A stretch of DNA of 64,000 nucleotides. Source: Maridesulfovibrio ferrireducens (GTDB lineage: Bacteria; Desulfobacterota; Desulfovibrionia; Desulfovibrionales; Desulfovibrionaceae). The DNA lies in assembly GCF_900101105.1 (NCBI RefSeq), contig NZ_FNGA01000003.1, positions 496,001 through 560,000 of the forward strand, given 5' to 3'. Positions 53,920 to 62,992 of this stretch are shown piece after piece. The number at the start of each line of letters is the position of its first letter. Position 1 is the first letter of the stretch. The position numbers were made by a program, and so were the translations under genes. The notes below the pieces were generated by a model. That model was given only the letters and a program-made list of their open reading frames with translations, ran no database searches and was not told where the DNA came from.

Positions 53920-54675
53920 TTAGGCTTTATTATTTTTGCCGAGAGCCGCTGTCAAAAATCCGCGGCGCGAGCTTTTAGTCGGAGCAGGGCCGTTAGCCAT
54001 TAAAGTCTTACGCTGATCTGCCGAAGCCAGAAGGTTTTCGTGATAGCTATCCGGTGCTGATTCGCACAGGTAGATAACGCGGACATCTTCAGGATCAGCA
54101 AGGTAAGCTTTCGGCTTAGTTTTTTTAACTGCTGCCAGACGTTTATTTGCAAGGTCGAGCATTTCTTCACGGTCACCAAAATTCATGGTGCCGGTAGGAC
54201 AACTCTGTACGCAGGCGGGAAGCATTCCCATCTGAACGCGGTCTATGCACATGTCACATTTATTCCAAATACCTGTTTCAGGGTCTTGGCGTGGAACATT
54301 GTAAGGACAGAGTTCCCAGCTTTCAACTTTACCGACTTTGGTTTTGGCTTTGTCAGTCATGATAACTGCGCCGGTTTCCGGGTCCTGAATAACTCCGCCG
54401 GGAGCATACATGTTAACCGTGTATTTACAAGGCGGTTCAATGCAATGTCTGCACTGTTCAGGGAAGAAGAACCAGTTCAGTTTATTTTTGTCGTCCTGCA
54501 CTTCATTAAAACGTACAAGACGAAGGGTTTTAGAAGATAGATCCTGCGGGTTCTGGTGAGACCCCATATTGCGGGTCTTTTCAGCAGGGAGTTTCTTCCA
54601 CTGCTTACATGCCACCTGACAACCGCGGCAGGCGGTACAAAGGGTGAGGTCTACAAAAAAGCTTTTACCATTCAT
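53920..54675 (-). CDS. fdhB: Formate dehydrogenase iron-sulfur (beta) subunit
   Basis: A 251-residue four-[4Fe-4S] electron-transfer subunit: CTACRGCQVACKQW, CRHCIEPPCKY, CPYN and CDMCIDRVQMGMLPACVQSCPTG. It conducts electrons from FdhA towards the cytochrome. No signal peptide is present; it is presumably exported with FdhA through Tat as a hitchhiker. The C-terminal GFLTAALGKNN has no obvious membrane anchor, so the complex is soluble. It shares one base with the fdhA stop (TAATG). Confidence 0.93.
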   Translation of the reverse strand: MNGKSFFVDLTLCTACRGCQVACKQWKKLPAEKTRNMGSHQNPQDLSSKTLRLVRFNEVQDDKNKLNWFFFPEQCRHCIEPPCKYTVNMYAPGGVIQDPETGAVIMTDKAKTKVGKVESWELCPYNVPRQDPETGIWNKCDMCIDRVQMGMLPACVQSCPTGTMNFGDREEMLDLANKRLAAVKKTKPKAYLADPEDVRVIYLCESAPDSYHENLLASADQRKTLMANGPAPTKSSRRGFLTAALGKNNKA

Positions 54676-57600
54676 TATTTGTCACCCTCCTTCCACTTGC
54701 GCAGATTAACCATAAAGGCTTTATATTCAGGAATACCAGTATTCGGATCACCAACATTCGGAGTAACAATATTAGCAGAGTCACCACCGTTGAGAGGTGC
54801 TACCCAGCCGTAATGCCAAGGCATTCCGACCATATGAACTTGTTGCCCCTGAATCAGGTAAGGGCTGATTCGTTTAGTAACGATTGCTATTGCCCAGAGT
54901 GAACCACGAACACTTTCTATGGTAACTTTTTCGCCATTTTCGATTCCGCGGAGTTCAGCCAGTTCAGGACTGATTTCTACAAACATCTGCGGTTCCGCTT
55001 CAACCAACCATGACTGCCAACGGGTCATCGAACCTGTCTGCCAATGTTCGGTTACACGATAGGTGGTTCCGACAAATGGGTAGCGTGGATCACAAACAGC
55101 TTTTTCTTCGCTCTTAACCTGTATAGCGGTCGGGCTGTGCAAGCGTTTTGAGAATGGGTGGTCTGAGACCGGACATTCGAGCGGTTCATAATATTCAGGC
55201 AATGGTCCATCTGCGCGACCGGGGCCGAAGAGCTGACCGAAGCCGTTTTTACGCATGATGAATGGGTGCTTAGTTCCAGGCTTCCATCCGCCATCAGGAA
55301 CATCACCGACCCATTTGCTTCCGTTCCATGCAATAACAGCTTTATCTGGATTCCAAGGGTTACCCTGATTATCTACAGAAGCGCGGTTATAGAGAATACG
55401 GCGGTTAACAGGCCAACACCATGTCCAGTTCGGGAATAATCCGATCTTTGCCTGCTCTTTGGTCTGAGTAGCATCATGACGTTCGGATTTGTTCACGTCA
55501 TCGGATACTGAGTTACAATACAGCCAGTTACCGGAAGTAGTGGAACCGTCATCTTGCAAGTAAGCAAAGCTTGGAACCTGCTGACCTTTTTTAAAGGTTT
55601 TACCCTTTACGACAGTATCTTTTGTGAACCAGCCGTTAGCGAGTTTCGCTGTCTGCTGAGCGCTGAACTCATAATGTCCTTCTTCGTTCTTTTCACACAT
55701 ATTATTAAAGCTGAGATGTGTGATCGGTTCAGGATATGCGCCGCCTTCAGTTTCATAAAGATGAGCAAGCTCTTCCCAGATTTCATGGAAGTAGTGACCG
55801 TCAGTCTTCACATCACCGAATGTGTCAGGGCCTTGATAGCGCCACTGCATCCAACGACCGGAGTTAGAAACTGATCCTTCTTTTTCGATTGCGGAAGCGC
55901 AAGGAATAAAGAATGTTTCAGTTTTGACTTTTTTAGGATCCATGTCCGGACCTTTCCAGAAGTCACTTGTTTCACAACGGAAGAGGTTGACGTTGACCAT
56001 CCAGTCTAGTTTGGTGAGAGCTTTACGAGTCTTGACTGAGTCAGGACTTGAGCAAGCAGGGTTCATACCCCATACAAGACCACCGGTGAATCCGCCTTCG
56101 TACATTCTGTCGATTAGTGGAATCCATGAGTAGACACTAGCTTTGTGTGAATCAAGACGTGGAAGATAATTATAAGATTCTGCCGGAGTATCATCAGAAT
56201 ACATAGCCTTCAGAAGACTGGCGGAATATTTTGGATAATGCTGCCACCAGTTGGCACTTTCAGGGTCGGTGCTGACTGGAGTATATGTCTTATTGTACTG
56301 ATCGAGAGTATCTTGACCTGCGAGCGGAGTTTTAAGATATCCGGGAAGGATATGGTAAAGCAGTGCATAGTCTGTTGAACCCTGAACGTTACACTCACCG
56401 CGAAGTGCGTTAACACCACCGCCGGCAATACCGATGTTACCGAGCATGAGCTGAATCATTGCCATGGAACGAATGTTCTGAACTCCAACTGAATGCTGAG
56501 TCCAACCCATTGCGTACATGATTGTTCCGGCTTTGCCTTTTACTCCGGTCGCTGTGTATGTCTTGTAAAGTAGTTCCAAATCTTCGGTGGAAACACCGGA
56601 TATGGAGGATACTTTTTTAGGAGTATAACGTGCGTAATGTTTTTTAAGAATCTGGAATACACACTGAGGATCTTTCAGGCTCTTATCTTGTTTTGGAATA
56701 CCCTTGTCATCAAGCTCAAAAGCCCATTTGGACTTGTCATATGAGTTGGTTTCAGGATCGAATCCACTGAATAAGCCGTCTTTGAATCCGTAATCTTTAC
56801 CAACGATAAAAGAGGCGTTGGTATAGTTGATCATGTATTCTTGGAAGTACTTTTTATTCTTGATGATGTAATTGATCATGCCGCCGAGGACAGCAATATC
56901 AGTACCTGAGCGTAAAGCAATATATGCATCAGATCTAGCTGATGTACGTGTGAAACGTGGGTCGACATGAATAATCTTGCCGCCGCGCTGCTGTGCTTTT
57001 ACAGCCCACTTGAAGGAAATAGGATGGTTTTCGGCAGCGTTACTGCCCATTATCAAAATACAATCACTGTTTTGTAAATCATTCCAGTGATTTGTCATCG
57101 CACCGCGCCCGAACGACTCTACCAGAGCCGCAACTGTTGCGCTGTGTCAGATCCTTGCCTGATGTTCAACATAGACCAGACCTAAAGAACGCATGAAGCT
57201 GTGCATTGCATAACATTCTTCATTGTCCAGCGCAGCTGAACCAAGAGAAGCGATTCCCATGGTACGGTTGACAGTCTGACCTTTATCGTTCTTTTCCTGA
57301 AAAGATTTGTCGCGGGAATCTTTGATAAGACGGGCAATGCGTTTTTTACAGAAGTCCCAGTCTTTTTCTACGAATTCTTCGGCGAAAGGAGCGCGATACA
57401 GAAATTTTCCGGGACGATCCGGGTTTTCTGTCATTTGAATTGAGCTTGCGCCCTTGGCACAGAGAGCGCCTTCATTGATAGGATGATCAGGGTTACCTTC
57501 AACGTTGACCGCACGTTTGGTCTCGAGGGAGGTGTTTACTAAAAGACCACAACCGACTGAACAGAAAGCACAGACTGAAGTTGTTTGCTTGGTCCATTTC

Positions 57601-57737
57601 GGATCAAGAGCTTTGGCCCGATCGACTGCCGGAGCCGCAAATGCCTTACTGAGTCCGCCGAATGCGGGCGCTGCAGCAAGCCCGGCGGCTGCAACAGTAG
57701 TAAGTTTCACAAAATCTCTACGATTAATTCTCATCAT
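54675..57737 (-). CDS. fdhA: Periplasmic formate dehydrogenase catalytic subunit, selenocysteine-containing
   Basis: One gene of 1020 residues when the in-frame UGA at 57149-57147 is read as selenocysteine. Before it, the chain ends VYVEHQARI; after it HSATVAALVESFGRGAMTNHW continues, the canonical Sec-loop of FDH. Upstream lie a Tat signal (NRRDFVKLTTV) and a [4Fe-4S] motif (CAFCSVGC...CAKG); downstream, bis-MGD-binding segments (MGSNAAENHP, GGMINYIIK). Sec ligates the Mo/W and the enzyme converts formate to CO2 in the periplasm. Of two ATGs (57737, 57734) the second has better spacing to AAGGAG. Not a pseudogene. Confidence 0.96.
57105..57149 (-). promoter_or_regulatory. Bacterial SECIS element after the fdhA UGA
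   Basis: Directly after the UGA the - strand forms a stem from CGGGCTCT-like to AGAGTCG (eight pairs at 57131-57113) with apical GGU, near the position (about 15-40 nt downstream) where SelB needs a SECIS. Apical G-U agrees with known bacterial elements; the lower stem is only a weak GCGC pair. Confidence 0.7.
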
Positions 57738-57760
57738 CGCTCCTTAAAATTTTGTTTGAG

Positions 57761-58012
57761 TTATCTTCCGCGAATTTCTCGCCCAAGAGTCAAAAGCAAA
57801 TCGTATCCGGATAAACCGGCAAAAACTGGGCTGTCTGCAATGTCCCCAAACACTGGAGGTAATGAAGAATATGAAGAGTAACATATACTCATTTCCTCGG
57901 CGGCAGCAGCGCAAGTTTCTAGAGAAATGCCAAGACCATTAAAGGGCAATTGAAACGCCATGACCTCAATTGATTTGTTAGAACCATTCAGAATTTTCAT
58001 GAATTCATTCAT
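57761..58012 (-). CDS. Small hypothetical protein ahead of fdhA
   Basis: An open frame of 83 codons directly upstream of fdhA on the same strand, ending 23 bases before it. The product is mildly hydrophobic (VMAFQLPFNGLGISL, then CAAAAEEMSICYSSYSS) and has no signal peptide. RBS is poor (AGAG before ATG 58012), and no family is recognised. It could be a short leader-type or accessory gene of the formate dehydrogenase operon, or a chance frame. Confidence 0.35.
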   Translation of the reverse strand: MNEFMKILNGSNKSIEVMAFQLPFNGLGISLETCAAAAEEMSICYSSYSSLPPVFGDIADSPVFAGLSGYDLLLTLGREIRGR

Positions 58013-58182
58013 CTCTGATTAGATCTATTAAGGTTAAGAGTTATTAAGTCTTCAATTGTCATTTAAAAACTGTACAGTTAGCAAAAAGTTAATAATTATA
58101 ACTAGTTCAAGAAAAATTAATGATATTCAAATACAAATAATGAATTCATCTAAACTCAAACTATACACATAGATAAGAATTT

Positions 58183-58228
58183 AAAAAAAAAACTTGCTTG
58201 TTGTGCGACTGACACAACGGCAAGTTTT
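58183..58228 (-). terminator. Strong orphan terminator
   Basis: AAAACTTGC-cc-GTTGTG / CACAACgGCAAGTTTT stem of about 15 pairs; on the - strand it is followed by ten T. It belongs to no annotated gene and gcvT already has its own terminator 270 bases upstream. Confidence 0.85.
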
Positions 58229-58382
58229 GGTTATTAAGAATATAGCGCTTGATGCTGTTTTATAAGTAGCTAGTATTTAACGTTTTATTTATTTAAGTGT
58301 AGTGAGAAAGGTGTGAAGTGTATAAAATTGTAAATAAAATCAAAAGAGGGTAAAAATGTAGTTATTCTTCGTAACACACTTA
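58183..58382 (-). ncRNA. Candidate small RNA (about 200 nt)
   Basis: A - strand transcript is predicted from a sigma70-like promoter (58417-58389) to a strong terminator (58228-58183). It carries no ATG; the only frame of note starts at a GTG without RBS and has 30 codons. No known RNA family (6S, tmRNA, RNase P, SRP) was recognised. It ends about 170 bases ahead of the small protein gene in front of fdhA, so it could also be a leader that attenuates the fdh operon. Confidence 0.4.
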
Positions 58383-58388
58383 TATTGT

Positions 58389-58417
58389 TGTATAATATGT
58401 TGAAAAGGGAGGTTCAA
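58389..58417 (-). promoter_or_regulatory. Promoter of the candidate small RNA
   Basis: On the - strand TTGAAC (58417-58412), 17 bases, TATACA (58394-58389), start near 58382. Confidence 0.5.
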
Positions 58418-58494
58418 TTCTTATTATTTCATTTTCGACATAATAAGATTAAATCATATATATGTAGTTTTATTTTCAACACAAATTAAAGAAG

Positions 58495-58528
58495 AAACTC
58501 CCGCAAATATAAATATTTACGGGAGTTT
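58495..58528 (-). terminator. Terminator of gcvT
   Basis: AAACTCCCG / CGGGAGTTT with inner AT pairs; on the - strand followed by TTTCTTCTTT, 32 bases after the gcvT stop. Confidence 0.85.
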
Positions 58529-58559
58529 TGATGAAGATTTAAAACCGTTTGGTTATCGG

Positions 58560-59621
58560 CTAATCAAATTTCTTGCGTGCTGTTCCTTCTTTATAGAAGG
58601 GCAGTTCACCTTTCATAGCTTTCAGGTCAGCTCGTGCTCCTTTGACTAGAAACTCTGTGGAGTCTGCAGCATCTGCTTGAACATAAGCCAGAGCAATCGA
58701 ATATCCCAGCGTGGGCGAGAATGAGCCACTTGTGACAATTCCGACTTCCTTACCGTTAAGCAGAACTTTATCACCATGGCGAGCTGAACGACGGCTTTTG
58801 ATAGTTAAAGGAATTAATATCTCTTTAACATCAGTGAATGCATCGTCGGCTAATACAAAGGAATATCCGCCTTCGCGAGGATTGTGCTTTGTATCCAGAT
58901 CCTGACCGTAAAGTGGATATCCGAGTTCAAGGCGTAAAGTATCACGAGCGCCGAGTCCTATGGGTTCAACTTTATCGTCAGCAATCAGTTTTTCCCAAAG
59001 TGAAACAGCCTTGTCGGAAGGGAGATAGAATTCATATCCCAGCTCTCCGGTATAACCCGTACGGCTGATAATAAGTTTATAGCCGTCAAATTCAGTCTGT
59101 TCAAAATTGAAATATTTAAGATGTTTGAAATCTCTACCGAGTACTTTTTCCAGAATTTCAAGAGAAAGAGGACCTTGCAAATCTATTTTGGCAGTTTCGT
59201 AAGATACATTTTCGAAATTAATTCCGTCCGGGAGATGACTGTCGATCCAGTTAAAGTCATTTTCTTCGCATGCTCCGTTAATAACGAGCATGTAAGAATC
59301 TTCGGCAAGGCAGTAGATAATTAAATCATCAAGCACACCGCCTTCATCGTTCGGTAGAAAGCCATAGCGGCATTTACCGGGGGCGAGTGTGTCCAGATTC
59401 TGTGTTACCAATTTATTAAGTGCGTCCTTAGCTCCTTTTCCAGAGATTAAGAATTCACCCATATGACTGATATCAAAGATACCTGCTTTTTCGCGGGTAT
59501 GTTTGTGTTCAACAATAATACCTTCATATTGAACAGGCATTTCAAAGCCAGCGAAAGGAACCAGTTTAGCTCCATTTTCGCGATGCCATTCGGTAAGAGG
59601 GGTCGTGCGTAAAGATGACAA
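58560..59621 (-). CDS. gcvT: Glycine cleavage system aminomethyltransferase (T-protein)
   Basis: GcvT transfers the aminomethyl unit of glycine on H-protein to tetrahydrofolate. The 353-residue chain has LTEWHRENGAKLVPFAGFEMPVQYEGI, FDISHMGEF, the ISRTGYTGELGYEFYLP folate-binding motif and the C-terminal GIVTSGSFSPTLGYSIALAYV. The start is TTG, with a clear GGAGG six bases before it. No gcvH or gcvP lies beside it in the window. Confidence 0.94.
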   Translation of the reverse strand: MSSLRTTPLTEWHRENGAKLVPFAGFEMPVQYEGIIVEHKHTREKAGIFDISHMGEFLISGKGAKDALNKLVTQNLDTLAPGKCRYGFLPNDEGGVLDDLIIYCLAEDSYMLVINGACEENDFNWIDSHLPDGINFENVSYETAKIDLQGPLSLEILEKVLGRDFKHLKYFNFEQTEFDGYKLIISRTGYTGELGYEFYLPSDKAVSLWEKLIADDKVEPIGLGARDTLRLELGYPLYGQDLDTKHNPREGGYSFVLADDAFTDVKEILIPLTIKSRRSARHGDKVLLNGKEVGIVTSGSFSPTLGYSIALAYVQADAADSTEFLVKGARADLKAMKGELPFYKEGTARKKFD

Positions 59622-59696
59622 ATTATCCTCCGATTCAAAACTGATAGTTTATTTATATAGGCTGAAAAAACAGTCTATGTGGTTTTATGTATGAAA

Positions 59697-61442
59697 TTAA
59701 AACATTCCGCTTACAGCTGCACCATCTTCATATTTTGTACGGCTTTTACGAATTGATTTAAATTCATCTAAAAGCACAACAAGGCGTCCATAATATTTTT
59801 TTACTTTAAGTCCATATTCGGTAAGCTCTTCATCCGGGCGGCAAATATATTTGCGCCTAAGATAAGGATCATTTAATACCCTTTCACCAATACTGAGCGT
59901 GGTCGCCACAAGTTTGTCGAAATAGTTAACTATTTCAAATTTAAGATCATTCATAATTCCGGTCATTTCTTGAAGCATTCCCAAGTAGGAAACTTTTTTG
60001 CCACGGAACATTCTGTCTTTAAGATCTTCAAGTATTTTTAGTTTTCTAGCCTGCTGGATGTAACTATATTTGGACCAAACCTCTTGATATAGATCAGAAA
60101 GGTCATTGAACGGTTCATAGTTGTCGGGCGCAAGAAGGTAACTGTCTAACACTTTAACGACACCTGAATAAAACTCTTCTGAATAACCTACAATTCTGCG
60201 TTGGTGCTTAGAAAGCCATGCGAAAAGAAATTTTAAACGTCGCTCGTGAGTTTCAGTATCCTGAATAAGTTCATTTCGCTTATAAACGATATTTCCCGCA
60301 TATTCACCACGTACAATATCGTTAAGCAGCAAAGTCATGCTACTAGCATCTTTAATTATATTAAAGCGTGTTGAGCATTCACCCGTTAAGGGATGGATAA
60401 CTTCTTGTTTGTAAACAGACAGGGCACGATCTTCACGAACGTTTTCCATATTAAATTTGTGCTGACGGTATCTTACTTTTAAAATAACCACACGTTTTTT
60501 TACATCAACAAGAAATCCGCCTTTTTCTAGCTCGGCTAAGGTTTCTTTGTTATCGCGGCTGACTTGTACCAGAGCTATTTTTTCAACTCGTGGATAATAT
60601 TTTGCTTTTGGATGCGAAAATAGAGATGTTATGGTTCTATCAGATTGCCCGAGAACTCTGACCATGAATTTTTCACTCATTCTAAAAAGACGACGGGCGA
60701 AAAGAGCTGATGAAGTTCTTCGTTCAGATACGATTGGAAAACCGTGTAATTCCATTAAAAATGTATAAACAAAAAGCCTGTTTAATTCGTATAGACGGTT
60801 GTCGCCGGGTTTAAATTTACCGATTTTAATTCCGAATCTTTTAAGTTCAGTATCTAAATCTGAAGGCAGTGATCCGAACACACCTGAAAGATAAAATTTT
60901 CCGGACTCATCCTGTGCCATAACATGAGCGCGTTCAATTTCAAGAAGGTGCGGAAGGATTTTCCCGTAAGTTTCAATGTCGGAAATGTCAGCGGAGCCGT
61001 ACTCGCTTAGAAAATCTTTGTGGGATCTTTTGGGAAGTCTGCTTTCGAATGTTTCAATATTGCTTTTGAGAATAGAATTAAAAAGAGGGCACGATTTTGA
61101 GTCTTTCGAATCGTCGTTAAGAGCCGGGCTGTGCAATATGTCAAACTGGAAAATTTCTTGAAAAAAATTAATCGGGCGTTCAAGCGCAACCATGCTGAAG
61201 CCTGGCAATTTTTTATATTCATATAAATCTACTTCAAAAGAAGGAAGTAATTCTCGTGCGTCAACAAGAGGATAGGATTCTAGTTGTTCGAAATAAGGGC
61301 GCAGAAGGCAGTTTTTTATGTGAACATGGTCAAGGTAAAGCCTAAGCCCATCAAGTGACTTAAGGTCATAGAGCTCACCTTTATTGAGGGCTGTCGCTTC
61401 GGGGTTTTCCCCCATATATTTGGAAAAAGCTTCCTGCCACAT
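59697..61442 (-). CDS. Large protein of unknown function (581 residues)
   Basis: I do not recognise this protein. It has no signal peptide or clear membrane helix, and is mostly helical with a basic middle (KFMVRVLGQSDRTITSLF, and ALVQVSRDNKETLAELEKGGFLVDVKKRVVILKVRYRQHKF which may be a small beta domain). The C-terminal third (YIQQARKLKILEDLKDRMFRGKK and the following helices) looks coiled-coil. ATG 61442 has AGGG seven bases before it and is used instead of the longer start. It stands alone between gcvT and a rightward block, so there is no operon clue. Confidence 0.75.
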   Translation of the reverse strand: MWQEAFSKYMGENPEATALNKGELYDLKSLDGLRLYLDHVHIKNCLLRPYFEQLESYPLVDARELLPSFEVDLYEYKKLPGFSMVALERPINFFQEIFQFDILHSPALNDDSKDSKSCPLFNSILKSNIETFESRLPKRSHKDFLSEYGSADISDIETYGKILPHLLEIERAHVMAQDESGKFYLSGVFGSLPSDLDTELKRFGIKIGKFKPGDNRLYELNRLFVYTFLMELHGFPIVSERRTSSALFARRLFRMSEKFMVRVLGQSDRTITSLFSHPKAKYYPRVEKIALVQVSRDNKETLAELEKGGFLVDVKKRVVILKVRYRQHKFNMENVREDRALSVYKQEVIHPLTGECSTRFNIIKDASSMTLLLNDIVRGEYAGNIVYKRNELIQDTETHERRLKFLFAWLSKHQRRIVGYSEEFYSGVVKVLDSYLLAPDNYEPFNDLSDLYQEVWSKYSYIQQARKLKILEDLKDRMFRGKKVSYLGMLQEMTGIMNDLKFEIVNYFDKLVATTLSIGERVLNDPYLRRKYICRPDEELTEYGLKVKKYYGRLVVLLDEFKSIRKSRTKYEDGAAVSGMF

Positions 61443-61730
61443 AAATAAACCCTGCAAAGATCGAAGGTTTGAAAACTTAATCCGTACCGATTTTAAATCG
61501 TATTTTTAATCATTAAAAAAGGAAACGAAATCTTTATAAATATAGTTATGCCATTATGAATATATCGAACTGTAATGAATTACAATGAATTTTTTCTAGA
61601 TTTTGTATAGAAATTAGATTTAGGAAAACCCATGCTTATTGACCGCCATGATTCTTTCAAATAAGAATAGATCGGATTTGATTTAAAAACAAAATAATGT
61701 ATTAGAAAGTTATATAAAGGATTGAAGACT

Positions 61731-61937
61731 GTGAGATCTGATAAATGTAATAATGTAGAGAAAGAGGATTTTAAATGTCCGTGTACTTATACAGGCTGTT
61801 CCCGCCACGGTATTTGTTGCGAATGTTTGCATTATCATCGCGGAAAGGATCAGTTGCCAGCGTGTTATTTTACGGCTGAACAAGAAAAAACTTATAATAG
61901 AAATATAGATTTTTTTATCGAATGCAGGGATAAATAG
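61731..61937 (+). CDS. Small Cys-rich DUF6485-like protein
   Basis: A 68-residue protein with eight or nine cysteines: CPCTYTGCSRHGICCECLHYHR then LPACYF. The pattern matches a small family annotated DUF6485 and suggests a zinc or redox site. Start at GTG 61731 is chosen because AAGGA lies nine bases before it; a TTG at 61722 would be too close. It ends three bases before the GAF gene and is probably coupled to it. Confidence 0.75.
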   Translation: MRSDKCNNVEKEDFKCPCTYTGCSRHGICCECLHYHRGKDQLPACYFTAEQEKTYNRNIDFFIECRDK

Positions 61938-61940
61938 ACA

Positions 61941-62966
61941 ATGCCTAGAAATGAAATTTTGATAAATATTCTTAGCATTGTCTGCAATGTCTTTGAAGCA
62001 CATACCGTTGTTTTATATTTGCCTGACGGACAGCATGGATATAGTCTTTCGAATTTTTTCAGTCTTGGAGACGATGTAAAGCCTATCGGAAGTCCTCTAC
62101 AGATAAAAAGCCTGTCTGGAATAGTTCTTAGTAAAAGTGAACCGCTATTTATAAATAATATGGATAGAAAAGGTGCGACTCCGCTTGGTTATTACGATTC
62201 AAAGGAAGACGGAAGGATTAAAGCTTTCATGGGGACTCCGCTTGATAAAGCTCTCGGAGTTATTTGTTTGGACAGTAAACGAACATATTCATTCAGTACT
62301 AAAGATTTAAAAATTCTTTCTCAATTCGGTAAAATGATTACATCGATACTTACTTGTATCAGTTCAGCCGATGCCGAAGGGAAAAAAAATGAATACTTTT
62401 TGACCTTGAAATTGCTTCATGACCTTCGTAAAAGACAGCCGAAATGGGATGCTTTTCTTGATAATCTTTTAGACATAACGGCTGCAGCAAGTGGTTATTC
62501 GCATGTTTTCCTGACTGTTATCGATCAAAGAGGAACTTCTTTTTATGTAGAAGGAGAGAATAAGGCTATACTCCCTAAAAGGGACTCCAAGTCTATCGCT
62601 TTTCCACTCGGAAGTGGTCTTGTCGGTTGGGTTTACAAAAATCAGGAATCTATTTTCATTGACGAAAACAGTCAGGGACAGGCATGCTCAGGATTGCTTG
62701 GGGCCAGTGCTGCTACTCAGGAATTTTTAAGTGTAATTTGTCTTCCGCTTGTTTTTCAGAAGAAGACAAGAGGGGTTTTAGTTCTTGCGAATAATGAACC
62801 TCTAAAGATATCTGAAGATCTGAAAGACTTTTTGTTTATGGTTTCTGAGTATTTGACGCAATTTCTCGAGAATCTTTTTTTAAAGAGCAGACTTGCGGAA
62901 GCAAGGACAGCTTTGCAGAAGGTAACCCCTGCAAAGAGTAACCCGGTTCTGATAAATGATAATTAA
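61941..62966 (+). CDS. Double GAF-domain signalling protein
   Basis: A 341-residue protein with two GAF-type sensor domains (about 5-140 and 155-320): VFEAHTVVLYLPDG, then GVICLDSKRTYSFSTKDLKILSQFGKMI, then SGYSHVFLTVIDQRG, SGLVGWVYKNQESIFID and GVLVLANNEPLKISEDLKDFLFMVSEYL. No kinase, HTH, GGDEF or HD output domain is attached, so it may bind a ligand or redox partner and act through protein contact. It lies between the Cys-rich small protein and mreB, 26 bases ahead of the latter. Confidence 0.85.
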   Translation: MPRNEILINILSIVCNVFEAHTVVLYLPDGQHGYSLSNFFSLGDDVKPIGSPLQIKSLSGIVLSKSEPLFINNMDRKGATPLGYYDSKEDGRIKAFMGTPLDKALGVICLDSKRTYSFSTKDLKILSQFGKMITSILTCISSADAEGKKNEYFLTLKLLHDLRKRQPKWDAFLDNLLDITAAASGYSHVFLTVIDQRGTSFYVEGENKAILPKRDSKSIAFPLGSGLVGWVYKNQESIFIDENSQGQACSGLLGASAATQEFLSVICLPLVFQKKTRGVLVLANNEPLKISEDLKDFLFMVSEYLTQFLENLFLKSRLAEARTALQKVTPAKSNPVLINDN

Positions 62967-62992
62967 CCCCTTCACGTAAGAGGCTATAATAT

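Larger units (their letters stand above)
58013..58559. other. Intergenic region of 547 bases (fdh operon / gcvT)
   Basis: Low GC. It holds the presumed fdh promoter(s) at 58013-58182, a candidate small-RNA gene at 58183-58417 (see entries), and the gcvT terminator at 58495-58528. No long ORF. Confidence 0.5.

Noticed and set aside
54675-57737. A frameshifted or split formate dehydrogenase alpha gene
   Set aside because: The break is an in-frame TGA at the Sec position with correct flanking residues; no frame change is needed.
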